Source of the DNA: Streptomyces sp. JB150 | GTDB taxonomy: Bacteria > Actinomycetota > Actinomycetes > Streptomycetales > Streptomycetaceae | Assembly: GCF_011193355.1 (NCBI RefSeq) | Contig: NZ_CP049780.1 | Coordinates: forward strand, 793,180-857,179 | Direction: 5' to 3' | Length of the DNA: 64,000 nucleotides | In this document: one piece after another, positions 51,971-62,932 of the stretch | How positions within the stretch are numbered: the first letter of the stretch is position 1 | How the letters are laid out: the number at the start of each line of letters is the position of its first letter | Made by a program: the position numbers and the translations under genes | Notes under the pieces: model-generated | Seen by the model: the letters and a program-made list of their open reading frames with translations, nothing else | The model's database searches: none | Told to the model about the DNA's origin: nothing

Positions 51971-53893
51971 TCACTCCTTCCCCACGACCACCACTTCGTC
52001 CCGCGCGCTCCAGCGGCGCCGCTCGGTCTTGGGCGGGTTGATGCGGATGCCGTGGGACGGCGCCGTGGACGCGTCGGCGTGGGCGCGGTAGCCGATGGCG
52101 CACTCGCCGCGCTGCCGCGCCGCGGCCACGACCGTGGCGTAGGCCGTCTCCCGGTCCGGGTGGACGTAGTCGGACGCGGGCCGGAGCCGGACCCCGCTGC
52201 CCTCGGCGGAGAGGAGTTCCTCGAACACCGCCGCCAGGTGCCGGTTCTGGGAGATCTGCGCCATCAGCAGACCGATGAGCTTGCCGCTGATGATCACGTC
52301 GGCTCCGGGGCCGAGAGGGGCCAGCGGCCGGTTGCGGTCGTCGATCAGCTCGGTGACGACGGGCAGTTCGCGTCCGGTGGTCCGTTCCAGGCGGCGCAGG
52401 AGCAGCAGGGTCACGAGGGTGCGCAGGTCGGGTTCGTCCGCCGTACGGCGATGGCCGTGGCCTGGACCGGGATCGGGGTCGGGGTCCCGGCCGAGCACGA
52501 TCACGCTGTCGTAGGAGGCGATCTCCAGGCCGTCCAGTGTGCCGGGGCGGGTGACGTCACCCCGCCGCAGGGTCACGGTCAGGCCGGCGCCGGCCTGGGT
52601 GTCGGCGTCGCCGACCTGCCGGCCGGTGACCTCTCCGGCCTCCGCGACGACGTCGACGGCCGAGCCGGGCCGGGCGCAGCGGCGCAACTGGTCGATGATC
52701 AGGGGTGCGCGGCGGTTCCAGCCGAGCAGGAGCACGCGTTCCGGCCGCGCGGGCGGCGGCTGGGCAGGGGCCCACGCGGTCTCGTCCACCAGGTGCGCGC
52801 AGTCGTCCAGGCGGACGGTGTCGTCGTCGCGGGAGATGACGACGAGCTGGTCGCCGGGGCCGATCGGGGTCTGCGGTGGCGGGCTGAGCAGGGAGACGGC
52901 TCCCCGTACGAGTCCGACGACACTGGAGGTCGTGTACGCCAGCAGGGCGTCGCCGAACGGCCGTCCGACCAGGGTGGGTTCGGAGGTCAGGTAGAACTCG
53001 TCGCCGGCGAAGTCGAGGAGTTCGCGGTGGACGAGGGAGATGCCGGGGCGGCGGGCCGCCTGCACGATCAGCGCGGCCGTGATGGTGTCGCTCTCCAGCA
53101 CCGTGCCGCTCGGCCCCGCGGCGAGGGCCGCCGCCGACCGGTAGTGGTCGTCGCGTACGGCGGCGACCACGGGCGGGCCCGTGTCGGGGTCGGGCAGCGC
53201 GGCCCGGACGGCCAGCAGGGTCTTGACCACCTGGGCGTCGGCGTCGGCGGCGTCGTGCGGCAGGACGAGCAGGACACCGGCCTCGGCCGGGTTGGTCAGG
53301 GCGAGGACGGCCGGATCGGTGGGAGGGCCGCTGCGGCAGATCACCCGGGTGGGTCCGTACGGCCCCACCTTCGTGCTCAGTTCCTCCTCCATGGCGGTCT
53401 TGTCCCGGTCGGCCAGCACGGCGACCGTCGCGCCCCGCTGGTTGGCGTGGGCGGCGACCAGTTCGCCCACCACCGTGAAGACCTGCTCCGACCAGCCGAG
53501 CACCACGGCGTGGCCGCGTTCCAGGACGGTGGAACGGCCCCGGCGCAGGGCGATGAGCCGCTCGGTCAGCGCGGTGGTGATCAGGCCGACGAGCGTCGAG
53601 ACGTACAGCAGGGCGATGAGCGCGAGCAGGACGGACAGCGCCACCCGCAGCGGTGCGCCGGTGGCACCGCCCAGCCGCAGGGTCTCGCCGGTGAGCCGCC
53701 ACACCTGGGACAGACGGCCGCCGAGGGATGCCGGTGCGCCGGGGTCGGTCCACACCAGCACCGCGCTGGCCGGCACCACGACGGCCAGGCACAGCAGGGC
53801 CAGCCAGCCCACGAGCGCCGGGGCGCCGCGGGTGAGGGTGCTGTCGAACCAGTAACGGAGCCTGTCTCCGAGCGGAGTACGCCGCGGCGCCAT
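51971..53893 (-). CDS. CASTOR/POLLUX-type ion channel with RCK domains
   Basis: ATG 53893 follows GGGGGGAC and gives 640 residues. Two membrane helices (about 27-50 and 83-110) flank a pore-like loop. Two tandem RCK/TrkA-N Rossmann regions follow: HAVVLGWSEQVFTVVGELVAAH and VLLLGWNRRAPLIIDQL, with LESDTITAALIVQAARRPG and SVIVLGRDPDPD. This matches bacterial relatives of plant CASTOR/POLLUX channels. It is probably a ligand-gated cation channel in the membrane. No regulator or partner gene is adjacent. Confidence 0.9.
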   Translation of the reverse strand: MAPRRTPLGDRLRYWFDSTLTRGAPALVGWLALLCLAVVVPASAVLVWTDPGAPASLGGRLSQVWRLTGETLRLGGATGAPLRVALSVLLALIALLYVSTLVGLITTALTERLIALRRGRSTVLERGHAVVLGWSEQVFTVVGELVAAHANQRGATVAVLADRDKTAMEEELSTKVGPYGPTRVICRSGPPTDPAVLALTNPAEAGVLLVLPHDAADADAQVVKTLLAVRAALPDPDTGPPVVAAVRDDHYRSAAALAAGPSGTVLESDTITAALIVQAARRPGISLVHRELLDFAGDEFYLTSEPTLVGRPFGDALLAYTTSSVVGLVRGAVSLLSPPPQTPIGPGDQLVVISRDDDTVRLDDCAHLVDETAWAPAQPPPARPERVLLLGWNRRAPLIIDQLRRCARPGSAVDVVAEAGEVTGRQVGDADTQAGAGLTVTLRRGDVTRPGTLDGLEIASYDSVIVLGRDPDPDPGPGHGHRRTADEPDLRTLVTLLLLRRLERTTGRELPVVTELIDDRNRPLAPLGPGADVIISGKLIGLLMAQISQNRHLAAVFEELLSAEGSGVRLRPASDYVHPDRETAYATVVAAARQRGECAIGYRAHADASTAPSHGIRINPPKTERRRWSARDEVVVVGKE

Positions 53894-54113
53894 CGTGTCC
53901 CCCCTGTCGCCGACCTGCCGGTGCGGGCCGGCACGGCGCACTCCCCCCGGTGCCCACGCAGTGCCCGCCCACCACACAGGAGTGTGCTGGTCCGGGGGCC
54001 GGGAGGGGCGAGGATCGCGTCGGCTTCACACCTTCGGGCAGATCCGCCGCTCCGCAGCGGGCCCGCCGGGCGGGGGAACCGGCTGGGCGGTGCCCGCCCC
54101 GCGGGAGGTCTGG

Positions 54114-54196
54114 CTGGGCGGGGGCCCGCCGGACGGCAGACACCAGCTGGGCGGGGGCCCGCCGGACGGGAGACGCCAGCTGGGCGGGAGACCGTC
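54114..54196. repeat. 33-bp tandem repeat
   Basis: Units at 54114-54146 and 54147-54179 differ at two positions (core CTGGGCGGGGGCCCGCC). A third, partial copy follows from 54180. Confidence 0.9.
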
Positions 54197-54258
54197 AGGG
54201 GAGAGGGGCCGGCCAGGCGGGGGGATCGGGCGGGCGAGGGCGACCGGCCGGGTGCGCG

Positions 54259-54437
54259 GAGGCGCCCGGCGTTGCCGGAACTCCGAGGCACCCGGCGCCC
54301 TCAAGGGCCGAGGCGCCCGGCGTTGTCGTGAGCCCAAGGCACCCGGCGCCCTCAGAGGCCGAGACGCCCGGCGTCAGGGAAGCCGCAGGTGCCGGGCGCC
54401 CTCGGAAGACCGAGGCACCCGGCCCCGTCAGAGGCTC
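54259..54437. repeat. 25-26-bp tandem repeat, seven degenerate units
   Basis: Units start near 54259, 54285, 54310, 54336, 54361, 54386 and 54412. Each begins close to GAGGC(G/A)CCCGGCG; alternate units are more alike, so the basic period may be 51. Confidence 0.85.
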
Positions 54438-54469
54438 AGCGGCTCAGCGCCCCGAGGCGCCCCGCGCCC

Positions 54470-56206
<1,737 letters not shown>

Positions 56207-56213
56207 TCAGCCG

Positions 56214-56240
56214 TTGGCACTCTCGACCTGAGAGTGCCAA
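56214..56240. promoter_or_regulatory. CIRCE element (HrcA operator)
   Basis: TTGGCACTC-N9-GAGTGCCAA at 56214-56240 is a perfect CIRCE: two nine-base arms and a nine-base spacer, identical to the bacterial consensus core. It sits just downstream of the groEL promoter. Confidence 0.97.
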
Positions 56241-56246
56241 CTCCTT

Positions 56247-56275
56247 GATGTAACACGTGGCCCTCGGCCAGGCAA
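56247..56275 (-). promoter_or_regulatory. groEL2 promoter
   Basis: On the minus strand TTGCCT (-35, 56270-56275) and TACATC (-10, 56247-56252) are separated by 17 bases. The start site would fall just before or within the CIRCE, so HrcA would block it. Confidence 0.65.
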
Positions 56276-56428
56276 CTACCGGCGGTAGTGGAAGAGCGAA
56301 CGGGTGGTTTCCGCCGGAGGCAGCGGCAGCCGGGTCTGCCGGGAGAAGACCTTCCAGTCCTCGTAGAGGCCCGGGGCGAGGACAGCGGCGAGCAGGAGCA
56401 GAGGGATCACGACAGCGGATATCAGCAC
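56276..56428 (-). CDS. Small membrane protein between chaperone genes
   Basis: GTG 56428 follows AAAGGAGG, an excellent site, giving 50 residues. The first 30 form one hydrophobic helix (ISAVVIPLLLLAAVLAPGL), followed by a polar tail (YEDWKVFSRQTRLPLPPAETTRSLFHYRR). An upstream ATG at 56473 would add 15 polar residues but lacks such a site. No family is recognised. It lies between groEL2 and grpE in the same direction and could be part of the stress unit or unrelated. Confidence 0.72.
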   Translation of the reverse strand: MLISAVVIPLLLLAAVLAPGLYEDWKVFSRQTRLPLPPAETTRSLFHYRR

Positions 56429-56558
56429 CGTTCCTCCTTTGTCCGTCATGCCCGCATCTGCGGATGTCTGCATGCCATATACACAGAAGGCAGGGAGGAT
56501 GACAAGCGGAAGGAAGGATGCTTGATATCGACAGGCTCAGGGTGGCCTGCGCGAGCGT

Positions 56559-57158
56559 CTACGCCTGGCCGGGAGGGGGCGGTCCCGGTTCGGCGACATG
56601 CGCCTGGGCCGGCCGCAGCAGCTGGTCGCCGACCCGGTAGCCGGGGCGCAGGATCGCCGCGCAGACGGGGCGTTCGACCCGGTCGGAGCGGGTGCAGGAG
56701 ACCGCCTCGTGCACGGCGGGGTCGAACGGGTCACCCGGCGCGCCGAAGGACCGCAGTCCCAGCGCGCCCAGTTCCTGCTCCAGCACCTCGGCGACGCGCC
56801 CGAACCCGCCGGTCACCTCGCCCTGCGCCCGCGCCTCGTCGATGGCGTCCAGGACGGGCAGGAGACCGGTGAGCACGTTGGCGACGGCGATCTCGCCGAC
56901 CGCGCGGCGGTCCCGGCGCACCCGTGCGCGGTAGTGGTCGAACTCCGACCGCAGGCGTTGCAGATCCGCCGTGCGTTCCCGCAGGCGCGCGCGCAGGACG
57001 TCGGCCTCGCCGGGGGCGGCCGCGTCCGCGCGCGGGGCCGGCTCGACGGGGCCGGGGCGGCGGGGCTCCAGGCTGTTGCCCGGGCCGCGCCGCCTGTCCT
57101 CCCGGACGACCGACAGCGGACGTTCGCCGGGGCGGCCGGTACTGCGTGCACGGGTCAT
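56559..57158 (-). CDS. grpE: GrpE nucleotide exchange factor, accessory copy
   Basis: The 199-residue protein has a disordered basic start and then the GrpE long helix ([26 protein letters not shown]). It ends with the beta domain including [15 protein letters not shown] and [25 protein letters not shown]. It exchanges ADP on DnaK. ATG 57158 overlaps the dnaK stop (ATGA), so it is translationally coupled. The Pro-rich start and short linker mark it as a diverged second copy; the main grpE is expected elsewhere. Confidence 0.93.
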   Translation of the reverse strand: MTRARSTGRPGERPLSVVREDRRRGPGNSLEPRRPGPVEPAPRADAAAPGEADVLRARLRERTADLQRLRSEFDHYRARVRRDRRAVGEIAVANVLTGLLPVLDAIDEARAQGEVTGGFGRVAEVLEQELGALGLRSFGAPGDPFDPAVHEAVSCTRSDRVERPVCAAILRPGYRVGDQLLRPAQAHVAEPGPPPPGQA

Positions 57159-59101
57159 CCAGTGCCCTCCTGCCGTTTGTCGTCGTCGACGATCTCGGCG
57201 TCCACGACGTCCTCGTCCTGCCCGCCGGTGCCGCCCTCGGCACCGGCGGCTCCTCCTTGACCGCTCTGACCGCTCTGACCGCCCTGGGCCTGCTGGGCCT
57301 GCTGGGCCTGCTGGGCCTGCTGGGCCTGCTGGGCCTGCTGGGCCTGCTGGGCCTGCGCGTACATGGCGGTGCCCACCTTCTGGGCCGCCGTGGTGACCTT
57401 CTCGGCGGCCTGCCGCAGGGTCGCCGTGTCCGTCGCCTCGGACTTCAGTGCCTCCTTCAGTTCCGTCAGAGCGCCCTCGACCTCGCCCTTGACGTCGGCG
57501 GGGATCTTGTCGGCGTTGTCGGTCAGCAGCCGTTCGGTCTGGTAGGCGACCTGCTCCGCCTGGTTGCGGGTTTCGGCGGCCTCGCGCCGGCTCCGGTCCT
57601 CCTCGGCGTACTGCTCGGCCTCGCGCATCATGCGGTCGATGTCGTCCTTCGGCAGCGAGGACCCGCCGGTGACCGTCATCCGCTGCTCACGTCCCGTGCC
57701 GAGGTCCTTGGCCGAGACGTGCATGATGCCGTTGGCGTCGATGTCGAAGGCGACCTCGATCTGCGGGACGCCGCGCGGCGCCGGCGGCAGACCGGTCAGC
57801 TCGAACATCCCGAGCTTCTTGTTGTACGCCGCGATCTCCCGCTCGCCCTGGTAGACCTGGATCTGCACCGACGGCTGGTTGTCCTCGGCCGTGGTGAAGA
57901 TCTCCGACCGCCGGGTCGGGATGGTGGTGTTCCGCTCGATCAGCTTGGTCATGATGCCGCCCTTGGTCTCGATGCCGAGGGACAGCGGGGTGACGTCCAG
58001 CAGCAGGACGTCCTTGACCTCGCCCTTGAGGACACCGGCCTGCAGGGCCGCGCCGATGGCGACGACCTCGTCCGGGTTCACGCCCTTGTGCGGGTCCTTT
58101 CCGGTCAGTTCCCGCACCAGTTCGGTGACCGCCGGCATCCGGGTGGAGCCGCCGACCAGGATGACGTGGTCGATGTCGGACACCTTGATCCCGGCGTCCT
58201 TGATCGCGTTGTGGAACGGACCCTTGCACCGCTCCAGCAGGTCCGCGGTCAGCTGCTGGAACTGGGCGCGGGTCAGCTTCTCGTCCAGGTGCAGCGGACC
58301 CTCGGCGGAGGCCGTGATGTACGGCAGGTTGATCGAGGTCTCGGAGGACGACGACAGCTCGATCTTCGCCCGCTCCGCGGCCTCCCGCAGCCGCTGTACG
58401 GCCATCTTGTCCCTGGCCAGGTCGACGCCGTACCCGTTCTTGAACTGTGTGACCAGGTGGTCGACGACGCGCTGGTCCCAGTCGTCGCCGCCCAGGTGGG
58501 TGTCGCCGTTGGTGGCCTTCACCTCGACCACGCCCTCGCCGATCTCCAGCAGCGACACGTCGAAGGTGCCGCCGCCGAGGTCGAAGACGAGGACCGTCTG
58601 GTCGTTCTCCTTGTCCAGGCCGTACGCGAGGGCCGCGGACGTGGGCTCGTTGATGATCCGCAGCACCTTGAGCCCGGCGATCTCCCCGGCCTCCTTGGTG
58701 GCGGTGCGCTGGGAGTCGTTGAAGTACGCCGGGACGGTGATCACCGCGTCCGTGACGTCCTCGCCGAGGTAGGACTCCGCGTCCCGCTTGAGCTTCTGCA
58801 GGACGCGTGCGGAGATCTCCTGGGCCGTGTACCGCTTGCCGTCGACGCTCCCGGTCTCGGGGAAGCGCCACTGCGCCTCGCCCATGTGGCGCTTGACGGA
58901 ACGGATGGTGCGCTCGACGTTCGTGACGGCCTGGCGCTTGGCGACCTCACCGACCAGCACCTCGCCGTTCTTGGCGAAGGCGACCACCGACGGGGTGGTC
59001 CGTGCCCCTTCCGTGTTGGTGATGACCGTCGGCTCTCCGCCCTCCAGCACGCAGACGACCGAGTTGGTGGTGCCGAGGTCGATTCCCACTGCGCGTGCCA
59101 T
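57155..59101 (-). CDS. dnaK: Chaperone DnaK, accessory copy
   Basis: ATG 59101 follows AGGGGAGGAGAGG and gives 648 residues. The actin-like ATPase starts [19 protein letters not shown], with [15 protein letters not shown] and [10 protein letters not shown]. The substrate domain has [17 protein letters not shown]. The lid ends in an odd tail of repeated QAQ triplets, then [11 protein letters not shown] and a typical acidic end ([13 protein letters not shown]). It folds and protects proteins with J protein and GrpE encoded on both sides. The order J, K, E differs from the usual K, E, J, HspR. A TTGACA lies at 59183-59188 but no clear -10 was found. Confidence 0.97.
   Translation of the reverse strand: MARAVGIDLGTTNSVVCVLEGGEPTVITNTEGARTTPSVVAFAKNGEVLVGEVAKRQAVTNVERTIRSVKRHMGEAQWRFPETGSVDGKRYTAQEISARVLQKLKRDAESYLGEDVTDAVITVPAYFNDSQRTATKEAGEIAGLKVLRIINEPTSAALAYGLDKENDQTVLVFDLGGGTFDVSLLEIGEGVVEVKATNGDTHLGGDDWDQRVVDHLVTQFKNGYGVDLARDKMAVQRLREAAERAKIELSSSSETSINLPYITASAEGPLHLDEKLTRAQFQQLTADLLERCKGPFHNAIKDAGIKVSDIDHVILVGGSTRMPAVTELVRELTGKDPHKGVNPDEVVAIGAALQAGVLKGEVKDVLLLDVTPLSLGIETKGGIMTKLIERNTTIPTRRSEIFTTAEDNQPSVQIQVYQGEREIAAYNKKLGMFELTGLPPAPRGVPQIEVAFDIDANGIMHVSAKDLGTGREQRMTVTGGSSLPKDDIDRMMREAEQYAEEDRSRREAAETRNQAEQVAYQTERLLTDNADKIPADVKGEVEGALTELKEALKSEATDTATLRQAAEKVTTAAQKVGTAMYAQAQQAQQAQQAQQAQQAQQAQQAQGGQSGQSGQGGAAGAEGGTGGQDEDVVDAEIVDDDKRQEGTG
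57284..57355. repeat. 9-bp tandem repeat in dnaK tail, eight units
   Basis: CTGGGCCTG is repeated eight times without change from 57284 to 57355. On the coding strand it gives QAQ repeats near the DnaK C-terminus. Confidence 0.95.
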
Positions 59102-59266
59102 GGGTCCTCTCCTCCCCTCCGCGTCCACGACCCGGAGCAGATACACCTCACTGGGAGACTGGATGAGTTTCGTTCTGCGAATTGTCAATGAGCCCCGGTT
59201 CACGGCCCCTTGAACCGCCTGGAAGCCTTCGCGACCGGCGGCCCGCGGGCGCGGAAGGGCGCGTGG

Positions 59267-59671
59267 TCACACCCCCCACCGGTCCGCGCGGCGCAGCCAC
59301 CGCAGCATCAGGCGCAGGAGCGCGTCGGGGTCGTCGAAGACCTGGGGCGCGGGCCGCGCGGAGGCGGTCCGCCGGACCCGGACCGGCACGGGCCGGCCAC
59401 CGGTCGCGCCCGGCGCCGGGGCGCGCCGCGCGGCGTCGTAGGCCGCGCGGCGCCCGGGGTCGCGGAGCGTGTCGTAGGCGGCGAGGACGGCGGCGAGGTC
59501 GTCCGGGACCGCCGGGTCCCGGGGCGCGGTGTCCGGGCGCTCCCGGGGCGCCGTGTCCGGGTGCAGCGCGCGCACCAGCCTGCGGTACGCGACGGTGATC
59601 TCGCGGGCGGAGGCGGAGCGCGGCACACCGAGGACCGCGTAGTGGTCGCGTGGCGGTCGCTTCACGGGCAT
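59267..59671 (-). CDS. J-domain protein (minimal DnaJ-like)
   Basis: ATG 59671 follows GGGAGGTGA and gives 134 residues. The J domain (about 9-80) reads DHYAVLGVPRSASAREITVAYRRLVRALHPD with HPD intact. An inserted Pro/Arg/Thr loop follows, then YDTLRDPGRRAAYD. There is no zinc-finger or client-binding domain; the tail is short (DDPDALLRLMLRWLRRADRWGV). It stimulates DnaK ATPase and may be specific for the accessory DnaK encoded 165 bases downstream. Confidence 0.92.
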   Translation of the reverse strand: MPVKRPPRDHYAVLGVPRSASAREITVAYRRLVRALHPDTAPRERPDTAPRDPAVPDDLAAVLAAYDTLRDPGRRAAYDAARRAPAPGATGGRPVPVRVRRTASARPAPQVFDDPDALLRLMLRWLRRADRWGV

Positions 59672-59878
59672 GGCGCTCACCTCCCTACCCACTGCCAGTA
59701 TGCCCGCTTTGCGTGCGGGCATTTCCTGTCACGGGTGCCGGGGAGACTTGCCCCGGACGTCTTCCCGATTTGCGTCCCGGAATGTGACGCGACTCCTACG
59801 CGGGGCCCGTTCCGGTGCGGAGCATGGGTCTGCCGGACCGCCTGCGAGCCGGCGGTCCCACGGGAAGGGAAGGCGCAC

Positions 59879-60019
59879 ATGGCCGAGCACGTGCACGTCC
59901 GTATCAGCCAGGGCCTGGCGGTGAGCGAGAGCGGCGAGCTGGTGGAGCACTCCGCCTGCCGCTGCGGGGCGACCTTCACCAGGATCCACCCGGTCCCGGA
60001 GGAGGGCTCCGAACGGTAG
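59879..60019 (+). CDS. Very small Cys-containing protein, 46 residues
   Basis: ATG 59879 follows GGGAAGGGAAGG, a strong site. The product (MAEHVHVRISQGLAVSESG, then a CRC pair in SACRCGATF) is polar with two close cysteines and several His, which could bind a metal. No family recognised. It is divergent from the J-domain gene across about 200 bases. Small size limits certainty. Confidence 0.6.
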   Translation: MAEHVHVRISQGLAVSESGELVEHSACRCGATFTRIHPVPEEGSER

Positions 60020-60058
60020 CCGGGCTTTCCGCCCGCCCGGGGCACCGGGTGCGCGATC

Positions 60059-60799
60059 ATGAGTCGCGTGGACACTACCGAGCGAGAAGACGGACGGCAG
60101 CAGCTGGACGCGGTGAGCGTCCGCAACGCGAAGGAGACGCTGGTGCGCTTCCTCGGCCGGGCGGGGGTCGGTCCGGGCGACGCGGCGGAGCTGATCGGTC
60201 TGGTGGAGGCCGGCGCGCTCGCCCTCGCGCACGAGAGCGTCCGGGCTGACGGGATGCGCGGCCCTTCGGCGGGGAAGGGCGAGTTGTACGACGCCGGCTG
60301 GCTCGACGGCGCCCGCGCCGCGGCCGACGCCCTCGGCGAGCTGGCCGGGCGGGCCCTGGAGGAGGCCGTCGCCGCGCTCGAGGCGGACCGCTCGGCGGAC
60401 GCCCGCCCCCGCGTCACCCGCGTACAGGTCGAGCGGGCGAAGGTGGCGGTCATGCCGCTGTACCGCTCGTTCGCCGCGGACTCCGACCTCGACCCCGAGG
60501 TCTCCGACCAGGTGCTCGGCGCTGTCCTCGCCACCATGGACGCGGGGCGGCGCGCCGGTTACGCCGGGCGGCTGGCCGCGTTCGCCGACGCGCACCGCGA
60601 GCGGCTGGAGCGGCTGTACGCGCGGTTCGGTCCGGGCAGTTCCGTGCCGGTGCACGGCCGCTACTCCCTCGTCCACTCCCCCGCCGGAGTCGCCGTACTG
60701 GAACGGCTCAGCACGGCCCCGGCGGAGCTGCGCCGGGAGTGGGACGCGGCCGAACTGCCGCCCGCGTGGCTGGACGGACTCGCCACGACCTGGGGCTGA
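60059..60799 (+). CDS. Hypothetical protein, about 246 residues
   Basis: The protein is largely helical, Ala/Glu/Arg-rich, with no membrane segment. It has blocks such as AVSVRNAKETLVRFLGRAGVG, WLDGARAAADALGELAGRALEEAV and ERLERLYARFGPGSSVPVHGRYSLVHSPAGVAVLERLSTAP. No family was recognised and no ribosome site is strong before ATG 60059 (ATG may be preceded by a short leader). It lies 39 bases after the small Cys protein gene and may be cotranscribed with it. Confidence 0.8.
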   Translation: MSRVDTTEREDGRQQLDAVSVRNAKETLVRFLGRAGVGPGDAAELIGLVEAGALALAHESVRADGMRGPSAGKGELYDAGWLDGARAAADALGELAGRALEEAVAALEADRSADARPRVTRVQVERAKVAVMPLYRSFAADSDLDPEVSDQVLGAVLATMDAGRRAGYAGRLAAFADAHRERLERLYARFGPGSSVPVHGRYSLVHSPAGVAVLERLSTAPAELRREWDAAELPPAWLDGLATTWG

Positions 60800-60867
60800 G
60801 CCGCCACTGCCTGGGGCCGACCCGCCACGGCCTGGACCGACCGTCACGGCCGGACGGGACGCCGACC

Positions 60868-60919
60868 GCCACCGCCGGACGCCACCGCCGGACGCCACGA
60901 CCGGACGCCGCTACCGGAC
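60868..60919. repeat. 13-bp tandem repeat, four units
   Basis: Units of GCCACCGCCGGAC start at 60868, 60881, 60894 and 60907; the first two are identical and the others differ by two to three bases. It lies between the hypothetical gene and the DUF1360 gene. Confidence 0.9.
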
Positions 60920-61082
60920 GGCACGCTGACCGTCACGTTCGCACGGCCCGTCGACCGCGACGCCCGGACGGGACCGGGCCGGCGCCAAGACGGGTGCGTC
61001 GCTCCCCGCGTCCCGCGTGTGGTCGTGGCCGGGACCGGGCACTCGGGGCGGGTCCGTGAGGCCCGAGGGAAGGTGCGGTCAG

Positions 61083-61568
61083 GTGGAGGATCGGCGCTAC
61101 GACGACGAGGGCGGTGTGCCCCTGGCGGGCTACGCCGGGATCGCGAGCGGGTTCGTGCTGGGGGTGGCGGCATACGCGACGGTGTTCCGGCGGACGGGTC
61201 GGCGGGTGCCGGAACGGGTGCCGCCGTGGGACGTGCTGCTGCTGGGGACCGCGACGTTCAAGGTGGCGCGGGTGCTGACCAAGGGCAAGGTGACCGGCTT
61301 CCTGCGGGCGCCGTTCACCCGCCGCGTGGAGGAGGGCCATGCGGGCGAGGTCATGGACGAGCCGCGCGGCGGCCCGGCCCGGCGGGCGCTCGGCGATCTC
61401 GTCTCCTGCCCGTTCTGCGTGGCCACCTGGGCCGCCGCCGGGCTGACCGGTTACTACGCGTGGGCGCCGCGGCCCGCCCGGCTGGTGTGCGCGGGGCTGA
61501 GCGCGGTGACGGTGGCGGACTGGCTCCAGTACGCCTGGACCGGGACGCAGCAGGCCGTGGAGGGATGA
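61083..61568 (+). CDS. DUF1360 domain membrane protein
   Basis: GTG 61083 follows AAGGTGCGG and gives 161 residues (MEDRRYDDEGGVPLAG). There is a first hydrophobic helix (YAGIASGFVLGVAAYATVF) and a central region WDVLLLGTATFKVARVLTKGKVTGFLRAPF. The family motif is DLVSCPFCVATWAAAGLTGYY, with a CPFC pair near the third helix. DUF1360 proteins are small integral membrane proteins of unknown function. The gene precedes the beta-helix pseudogene by 54 bases. Confidence 0.86.
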   Translation: MEDRRYDDEGGVPLAGYAGIASGFVLGVAAYATVFRRTGRRVPERVPPWDVLLLGTATFKVARVLTKGKVTGFLRAPFTRRVEEGHAGEVMDEPRGGPARRALGDLVSCPFCVATWAAAGLTGYYAWAPRPARLVCAGLSAVTVADWLQYAWTGTQQAVEG

Positions 61569-61622
61569 CGTCAGGGGGCGGACACGTCACGAGGACGAAC
61601 GTGTCGGGGCAGGAGTGTGCGT

Positions 61623-62898
61623 ATGTCCATGTCGGTCTCGGTTCCGCTGACGGTCGACGCCCGGGAGCACGGGCTGACACGCCCGGGAGCACGGGCTGAC
61701 CGGTGACGGGAGCACCAACGACCAGCCGGCGTTCCAGCGGCTGGTGGACACGGTGGGGGCCGCCCGCGCCGCGAACGGCCGCCCCCGGACCATCCGGGAC
61801 ATCCACGACACCGCGGCGACCGGTTTCGGCTGCGACTTCCTCCACGACACGGTGGTGGAGGGCGTGCTGGCGCAGCGGTGCGGGCGGCAGGACCCGGGCG
61901 GGCAGATGGGCGGCGCGGGCCTCGGGATCGGCGTCGGCGGCTGGGGCCCGGTCGAGCGGCTGACCGTCAGCGACTGCACGGCCGTCGGCAACGGCACCAA
62001 CGGGATCTTCCTGGAGCTGCAGCAGGAGGACTGGGAGCCGCCGCGCGGGATCCGGATCACCTCCTGCCACTGCGAGGACAACCGGTTCGGCATCTCCGGC
62101 TGGGGCGCCGACGGGCTGATCGTCACCGCCTCGACGATGATCGCGAACCACGAGGCCGGGTGCGACGTGTCCTCGCAGGGCACCACGAGCGTCGGCGGGC
62201 GCGGCGGCATCGTCACCGGCTGTGTCATCGACGGCAACCTGCGCGACGGCGTCGGCTTCGGCAACAGCCCCGGCCCGTACGCCTTCCGCGGCAACCGCAT
62301 CAGCAGCAACGGCCGTTACGGCTTCTGGGGGGCGGCGACCAGGGGCCCGCCTCGGACGTCGTCCCGAAGGCCCGGCCCTGCTCGGCAACCGCGTCCGCGA
62401 CAACGGGCGGCGGGTCGCGCCGGGAACCTCTGGGGGCGGCGACGGCGTGCGCTGTACGCCGCTCGCGCTGGTCGACGAGAGCGCCGACTGGCCGCCGGAC
62501 GGTCACCGGGGCAAGCGGGTGACGGTGGAGGGGCAGAGCGTGCTGGGTGACGTACAACACCGCCACCCGGCTCGGCCTGGCACCGTGGCGGCCGGGCATG
62601 CCGACCGCCTGGCGCGACGGCACACCGGCGCCCGGCGCGGCGTACCGGCTCCCGGGCGGTGGCGGGGACAGCGCCGGCATCACCGTCGACGCGCCGGTGA
62701 CCGACGTCCAGCTGGACGGCAACCGCGTCTGGGACGAGCGGCTGCCCCCGTCGCAGGCGTACGGCCTGTGGATCACGGCCGGCGGCCGGATGACCGGCGG
62801 GCGGGTGCGCGGCAACGACTTCTCGGACAACACCGCCGCGGCGACCCGGTTCGACACGGCGCCGGCCGGGGGTGCGGTGGCGGGACAACGACGAGTGA
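61623..62898 (+). pseudogene. Decayed right-handed beta-helix repeat protein
   Basis: From ATG 61623 the reading is MSMSVSVPLTVDAREHGLT, then an immediate frame error. A 20-base block (61659-61678) is repeated at 61681-61700, a 22-base duplication. Using the second copy restores HGLTGDGSTNDQPAFQRLVDTVG. An internal deletion after RPRTI joins to RDIHDTAATGFGCDFL. Beta-helix turns follow (GGAGLGIGVGGWGPVERLTVSDCTAVGNGTNGIFLE, GISGWGADGLIVTASTMIANH). Frame changes occur near 62335, 62375, 62545 and 62865, before a final WRDNDE and TGA. The ancestor resembled a secreted or phage-tail-like beta-helix protein; the role is unknown. Confidence 0.85.
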
Positions 62899-62932
62899 GG
62901 CCGAGTGACGTACGCGGCGCGCAGCCGGGTCC

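Larger units (their letters stand above)
53894..54469. other. 576-base spacer with two different minisatellites
   Basis: No gene is supported between the channel gene start and the GroEL stop. The region is dominated by a 33-base repeat (54114-54195) and a 25-26-base repeat (54259-54437). Confidence 0.6.
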
